The notes beneath the pieces were generated by a model. The model was not told where the DNA came from and searched no databases. It was given only the letters and a program-made list of their open reading frames with translations. 7,858 nucleotides of DNA. Source: an uncultured Coriobacteriales bacterium (lineage in GTDB: Bacteria > Actinomycetota > Coriobacteriia > Coriobacteriales > UMGS124). The stretch spans positions 1 through 7,858 of the forward strand of contig CAIFEU010000123.1 in NCBI GenBank assembly GCA_903789505.1, given 5' to 3'. Positions 4,179 to 7,858 of this stretch are shown one piece after another (positions within the stretch are counted from its first letter, which is position 1; every line of letters starts with the position of its first letter). The translations under genes were made by a program, and so were the position numbers.

Positions 4179-6335
4179 GTGTCAGAAAACGCTATCACAA
4201 GGCGGGGATTTCTGGCAGGTGGCACGGGTGTCGCCGCGGTCGCCGTCACGGCCGGCAGCCTGGGGCTCTCGGGTTGCTCCACGCCGTACTCGGTGAGCGA
4301 GCACGAGGACGACGAGCCCACGTATCGCCAGGCCAGCGGTCTGTGCACCGCCTGCCCGCGCCTGTGCGCCTACACCGCCTACGTCAAGCAGGACAAGGTG
4401 GCGAAGCTGATCGCGGCACCGGGCAACCCCTCCACCCAGGGGAAGCTGTGCGCGCGCGGCTACGCCTTCAGCAAGAGCGCCTACGCGACCGACCGGCTCA
4501 CCGAGCCGCTGCGCGCCAAGGGCGACGGTACGTTCGAGCAGGTCAGCTGGGACACGGCCCTCAAGGAGGTCGGCTCCAAGCTGGGCGGCTACGACCCCGA
4601 CCAGCTCATGGTGATGCACTCCGCGGAGCCCACCGCAGCCTTCTACGGCACGCGGCTGGCCAACGCGCTGGGCAGCGGCAACTCCTTCGGCGCCGAGGCT
4701 GACTACGAGCCCTCGCGCCTGGGCGGCATCGCACAGGTGATGGGCGCGGACGTCACCGGCTGGGACGTCGACGTCGAGCGCTGCGGCGCGCTGCTGATCC
4801 TGGGCACGCCCGCACACGGCTTCGGCCCCGCGCAGCTGCGCCGCGTCATCAAGGCCAAGAACTCCGGCTGCCAGGTGGTCTACGCGGGCCCGGTGCGCGA
4901 CGGCGTGGGCTCGCACGCCGACTGGTGGCTGCCCGTGATGCCCGGCTCTGAGCTGGGGCTGCTGCTCGCCCTGGCGCACGCGCTGATCGAGGGCAACCTG
5001 TACGACGCCGACTTCGTGGGGGCGCACGCCGAGGGCTTCGACGAGTTCCGCGACGCGATGGCCGACTACACCCCGCAGTGGGCGCAGGCCACCTGCGGCG
5101 TCGACGCCTCCGACGTCGAGCGCCTCGCGCAGGTGCTGGCGGCCGCAAGACCCGCCTGCGCGATCGCCGCGCAGGGCGGCTTCGGCCAGGGGATGGTCGC
5201 CTCCGGCGAGACGGCGCGCATGGTCTGCGCCGTCAACACGCTGCTGGGCGTCTGGGACCAGCCGGGCGGCGCGCAGCTGTACCGCAAGGCGACCCCCGGC
5301 GACCTGGGCGACCTCGCCCTCGACGCGCCCGACGCCCCGACCGACCGCTCTCCGCTCGCCCCGGCGGGCATGGGAGGCGCCTGCGCGACGCTGCTTGCCG
5401 GCAAGGTCAAGGCGGCGGTCTTCGTCGGCTGCGACCCGGCGACCGAGGGCGGCAGCTACCAGAAGATGAAGTCGGCCATCGACGGGCTGGGCCTGTCGGT
5501 CGTCATCGACTGGCGCATGAGCGAGACCGCGCGGCTCGCCGACTACGTGCTGCCCGCCTGCGCCGACCTGGAGTTCGACGGCATGCCGGCGTTCTACGAT
5601 GCGACGTCGCCCGCCGTGGCGATCGGCGACAGGGTCATCGACCCGGTCGCGACCGATGCGCGCCCGGTCGACCAGATCGTGGCCGGCATCGCCCAGACCG
5701 CCGGCGTCGTGGGCGCCTTCGACCCCTCGCTGGACGACTTCGCCGCGGCGGAGCTCTCCGGCTGGTCCACCTCGCTGGACAACCTGCGCGCGGTGGGCTC
5801 GGTCTCGGGCGCGAACTCCGGCTACCACAGCGGCGAGATGCCCGCGCTCAAGACCGGCTCGGGCAAGGTCGAGCTCGTGAGCGACGCCTGCGCCGACGCG
5901 GGCCTGACCAAGGCGCCGCACTGGACCGGCGAGGCGATCGTGAGCTCCGGGTCGCTGTGCGCCCTGGTCAGCGCACTCCCCTACCAGTCAAACACCAACT
6001 CTGCGGCCGCGCCCGGCAGCGCGTTCCTCGCAGACAAGTACCTTGGCGGGCGCGCCCTGATCAACCCCGAGACCGCCCGGGCGTTCGGCATCGGCGACGG
6101 CGAGCGCGTCACGGTCTCCTCCGAGAGCGGCAGCCAGGACGCCGTCGTCTCGCTGGCAGAGCGCGTCATGCCCGGCGTCCTCGTGATCCCGGCGGGCTTC
6201 GACCCCACGACCGCCTCCGCCGGCTCGGAGCCGCGCCCGGTCGCCGCGGAGCTGGTCGGGGACTCGCTCGAGACGGGCTACGGGTCGCCCGTCAACAGGG
6301 CCGTCAAGGTCACCGTCCAGAAAGCAGGTGCGTGA
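4179..6335 (+). CDS. Molybdopterin oxidoreductase catalytic subunit (DMSO reductase superfamily), Tat lipoprotein
   Basis: This 718-residue catalytic subunit has a bis-MGD active site and one [4Fe-4S] cluster, probably acting outside the cytoplasmic membrane. Residues 6-12 (ITRRGFL) are a Tat motif, followed by a hydrophobic stretch and a clean lipobox LSGC with Cys33 as predicted lipid anchor. The cluster ligands are C56, C59, C63 and C91, with the family spacing CX2CX3CX27C and ending LCARG. Core-domain landmarks include SWDTALKEV (123-131), LLILGTPAHG, VVYAGP and DWRMSETARLADYVLPA. The C-terminal part from about 600 fits the molybdopterin dinucleotide-binding domain (GSAFLADKYLGGRALINPETARAFGI). 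At the expected metal-ligand position the sequence reads GAEADYEPSRLGG (171-183), without an obvious Cys or aligned Ser. Its stop overlaps the start of the iron-sulfur subunit gene by one base. The B and C partners make it a DmsA/PsrA-type enzyme. The substrate (S-oxide, N-oxide, polysulfide or other) cannot be told from sequence. Confidence 0.93.
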   Translation: MSENAITRRGFLAGGTGVAAVAVTAGSLGLSGCSTPYSVSEHEDDEPTYRQASGLCTACPRLCAYTAYVKQDKVAKLIAAPGNPSTQGKLCARGYAFSKSAYATDRLTEPLRAKGDGTFEQVSWDTALKEVGSKLGGYDPDQLMVMHSAEPTAAFYGTRLANALGSGNSFGAEADYEPSRLGGIAQVMGADVTGWDVDVERCGALLILGTPAHGFGPAQLRRVIKAKNSGCQVVYAGPVRDGVGSHADWWLPVMPGSELGLLLALAHALIEGNLYDADFVGAHAEGFDEFRDAMADYTPQWAQATCGVDASDVERLAQVLAAARPACAIAAQGGFGQGMVASGETARMVCAVNTLLGVWDQPGGAQLYRKATPGDLGDLALDAPDAPTDRSPLAPAGMGGACATLLAGKVKAAVFVGCDPATEGGSYQKMKSAIDGLGLSVVIDWRMSETARLADYVLPACADLEFDGMPAFYDATSPAVAIGDRVIDPVATDARPVDQIVAGIAQTAGVVGAFDPSLDDFAAAELSGWSTSLDNLRAVGSVSGANSGYHSGEMPALKTGSGKVELVSDACADAGLTKAPHWTGEAIVSSGSLCALVSALPYQSNTNSAAAPGSAFLADKYLGGRALINPETARAFGIGDGERVTVSSESGSQDAVVSLAERVMPGVLVIPAGFDPTTASAGSEPRPVAAELVGDSLETGYGSPVNRAVKVTVQKAGA

Positions 6336-6877
6336 TGGCTCGATATGGAATGCTCATCAACACGAAGCGTTGCGTGGGGTGCTTCACCTGCGTGACGGCG
6401 TGCCAGAGCCAGAACGGTCTCGAGCCCGAGGAGGACTTCGTCAAGTACTCCTTCCTCGAGCACGGCTCCTATCCCAACGCGACGGTCGAGTGCGTCCCGC
6501 ACCAGTGCATGCACTGCGCCGACGCCCCCTGCGCCGCCGTATGTCCCACCAAGGCGACGTTCATCTCCGACGACGGCGTCGTCGGCGTGGACACCGGCCG
6601 CTGCATCGGCTGTCTGTACTGCGTGGCCGCCTGCCCCTACGGCGCCCGCGTGGTCAACGAGCACACCGGCGTGCCGGAGAAGTGCCGCTACTGCACCGTC
6701 TCCGCCTACACGAACGGAGACCCCATGTGCACGTGCGTGGAGGCCTGCCCCACGGGAGCTCGCGTGTTCGGTGACCTGGACGATCCCGACTGCGACCTGG
6801 TCAAGGAGATCGCCGAGACCTCCGCTCAGCCCCTGCTCGGCGACACCACCAAGACCAGCATCTACTACGTGAGGTGA
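6335..6877 (+). CDS. Four-cluster iron-sulfur electron-transfer subunit (DmsB/PsrB type)
   Basis: This 180-residue protein carries four [4Fe-4S] clusters and should wire the catalytic subunit to the membrane subunit. The cysteine groups are C13/16/19/23 (CVGCFTCVTAC), C58/61/66/70 (CMHCADAPCAAVC), C90/93/96/100 (CIGCLYCVAAC) and C117/120/132+134/138. It has no signal peptide of its own, as is usual when such a subunit is exported together with its Tat-bearing partner. The ATG at 6335 overlaps the previous stop (TGATG), implying translational coupling. An upstream AGGTG inside the preceding gene can serve as a weak ribosome-binding site. The open frame continues far upstream inside the catalytic gene, but that part is Arg-rich shadow sequence. 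The call is firm for the family. The exact acceptor specificity is unknown. Confidence 0.94.
   Translation: MARYGMLINTKRCVGCFTCVTACQSQNGLEPEEDFVKYSFLEHGSYPNATVECVPHQCMHCADAPCAAVCPTKATFISDDGVVGVDTGRCIGCLYCVAACPYGARVVNEHTGVPEKCRYCTVSAYTNGDPMCTCVEACPTGARVFGDLDDPDCDLVKEIAETSAQPLLGDTTKTSIYYVR
6871..6877 (+). promoter_or_regulatory. Ribosome-binding site of the membrane subunit gene
   Basis: GAGGTGA, a strong Shine-Dalgarno sequence, overlaps the stop codon of the iron-sulfur subunit gene and lies 6 bases before the ATG at 6884. This arrangement couples translation of the two subunits. Confidence 0.7.
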
Positions 6878-6883
6878 CGCTAC

Positions 6884-7846
6884 ATGACCTATGAACCCGT
6901 TTGGGGTGCCATCATCGCGTGGTACCTCTTCCTGGCAGGCTTGGGCGGTGGCGCGTTCATCACCTCGGCCCTCGCCTCGTGGCTGTACCCCAAGGCCACC
7001 AAGATCCGCAAGATTGGGCGCGTTATCGCGCTGGTGACGGTCTGCGTGGGTCTGGCCCTGCTGATGCTCGACGCGCGGGCGGGCTTCAGGCACCCGTGGC
7101 GCTTCGCGCTGCTGCTCGACCACCTCAACAGCTCGGTGATGAGCTGGGGCGTCGTGTTCCTCGCGGTGTTCATCGTCATCGCGCTGGCCGTCGTCATCGT
7201 CGAGATCTGCGACACGCGCTTCCGCGGCGCCGACCCCAACGGCGTGTGGGCGCACAAGCACCCGCAGCGCCTGGCGCAGGGCGTGAAGGTCCCGGAGTGG
7301 CTCAACGTCCTGGGCGTGGTCTTCGCGTTCGCGGTCGCGGCCTACACCGGCGCCCTGCTCGGCGTCGTCAAGACGTTCCCGCTGTGGAACCACCCGCTGC
7401 TCCCCGTGCTGTTCGTCGTGTCCGCTCTGTCCACGGGCATCGCGAGCGTCGTGTTCGGCGCCCTGCTGCTGGCACGCGAGGAGGCCGAGCAGATCGTCAT
7501 CATCAAGCGCACGCACTTCGGCCTGGTGTGCGGCGAGATCCTGCTCGTGTTCTTCATGCTGTTCGTGCTGCTCAGCCACTCCACCGACGCCTACGACACG
7601 GTGATGAGGCTGGTCTGCGGCGACTACGCCGTGCAGTTCTGGCTGCTGTTCGTGGCGTTCGGCCTGGTGATCCCGCTGATCGCCGACGCCTGGGAGCTGT
7701 TCTGCCCGGCGCGCAAGCCCGCCGGGGCCACGCGCGCCGTGGGCCTCGTGAGCGAGGCCGGCGTCATGGTGGGCGGCTTCTTCCTGCGCTACCTCGTCAT
7801 CGTGGCGGCGCTGCCCGCGGGATTCGCCGCGGGGCTGGTGTTCTAG
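6884..7846 (+). CDS. NrfD/PsrC-family integral membrane subunit
   Basis: This 320-residue membrane protein should anchor the enzyme and exchange electrons with the quinone pool; members of this family bind no haem. Eight hydrophobic helices are visible at about 8-33, 45-63, 85-108, 139-162, 170-196, 211-232, 249-270 and 289-317, the number expected for PsrC-like proteins. Family landmarks are WYLFLAGLGGGAF in helix 1, YTGALL (154-159) in helix 4 and GGFFLRYLVIVAA (297-309) in helix 8. Its length is normal for the family and the reading frame is intact. It is the last gene seen: the stop is at 7844-7846 and only 12 bases follow, so an accessory gene such as a TorD-type chaperone could lie just outside the window. 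The role in a molybdoenzyme complex follows from the two genes before it. Confidence 0.93.
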   Translation: MTYEPVWGAIIAWYLFLAGLGGGAFITSALASWLYPKATKIRKIGRVIALVTVCVGLALLMLDARAGFRHPWRFALLLDHLNSSVMSWGVVFLAVFIVIALAVVIVEICDTRFRGADPNGVWAHKHPQRLAQGVKVPEWLNVLGVVFAFAVAAYTGALLGVVKTFPLWNHPLLPVLFVVSALSTGIASVVFGALLLAREEAEQIVIIKRTHFGLVCGEILLVFFMLFVLLSHSTDAYDTVMRLVCGDYAVQFWLLFVAFGLVIPLIADAWELFCPARKPAGATRAVGLVSEAGVMVGGFFLRYLVIVAALPAGFAAGLVF

Positions 7847-7858
7847 GACGCGCCCGCG

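Noticed and set aside
4182..5921. Long minus-strand open frame opposite the molybdoenzyme gene
   Set aside because: It mirrors the coding frame of a well-supported gene and shows the typical Arg/Gly/Val/Ala bias of an antisense shadow.
6278..7579. Minus-strand open frame opposite the iron-sulfur and membrane subunit genes
   Set aside because: Its Asp/Glu/His/Gln-rich translation is the antisense image of membrane-helix codons, with no family signature.
1..7858. tRNA, rRNA, CRISPR array, insertion sequence or phage gene
   Set aside because: No cloverleaf signature, regularly spaced repeat, transposase or phage motif was seen on reading both strands.

Overview
The window looks like chromosomal DNA from a very high-G+C anaerobic actinobacterium. 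The class Coriobacteriia (Eggerthella/Olsenella-type gut or rumen anaerobes) is my best guess. The guess rests on base composition, on the pairing of an aldehyde:ferredoxin oxidoreductase (AOR) family protein with exported molybdoenzymes, and on Tat-dependent lipoprotein signals. The species cannot be read from the sequence. No tRNA, rRNA, CRISPR array, transposase or phage gene is visible.

Layout. Positions 1-108 are a short non-coding end with one inverted repeat. On the minus strand, 2494 down to 109 encodes a YdhV-like AOR family oxidoreductase. Its reading frame is broken near 1669-1675, and it ends in a 65-residue Ser/Ala-rich tail. Positions 2495-3298 are an 804-base divergent intergenic region with no convincing gene but several inverted repeats. 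The clearest is a nested pair at 2806-2941; two GC hairpins also lie just upstream of the plus-strand genes.

On the plus strand, 3299-7846 is an apparent four-gene operon. It encodes a YdhY-like four-cluster ferredoxin with a Tat signal (3299-4120), a molybdopterin oxidoreductase catalytic subunit with a Tat signal and a lipobox (4179-6335), a four-cluster iron-sulfur subunit (6335-6877) and an eight-helix NrfD/PsrC-type membrane subunit (6884-7846). The last three genes are translationally coupled.

How the genes may work together. The last three genes form a standard three-subunit molybdoenzyme: the active site lies outside the membrane, the four-cluster subunit is an electron wire, and the NrfD subunit exchanges electrons with quinone. 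In E. coli the YdhV and YdhY homologues are neighbours in one anaerobically induced operon (ydhYVWXUT). Here they are split across a shared divergent promoter region, and YdhY has joined the molybdoenzyme genes. This suggests a five-protein respiratory module with two pterin-metal enzymes. As sequenced, however, the AOR half is frameshifted and may be dead. The substrates of both enzymes are unknown from sequence.
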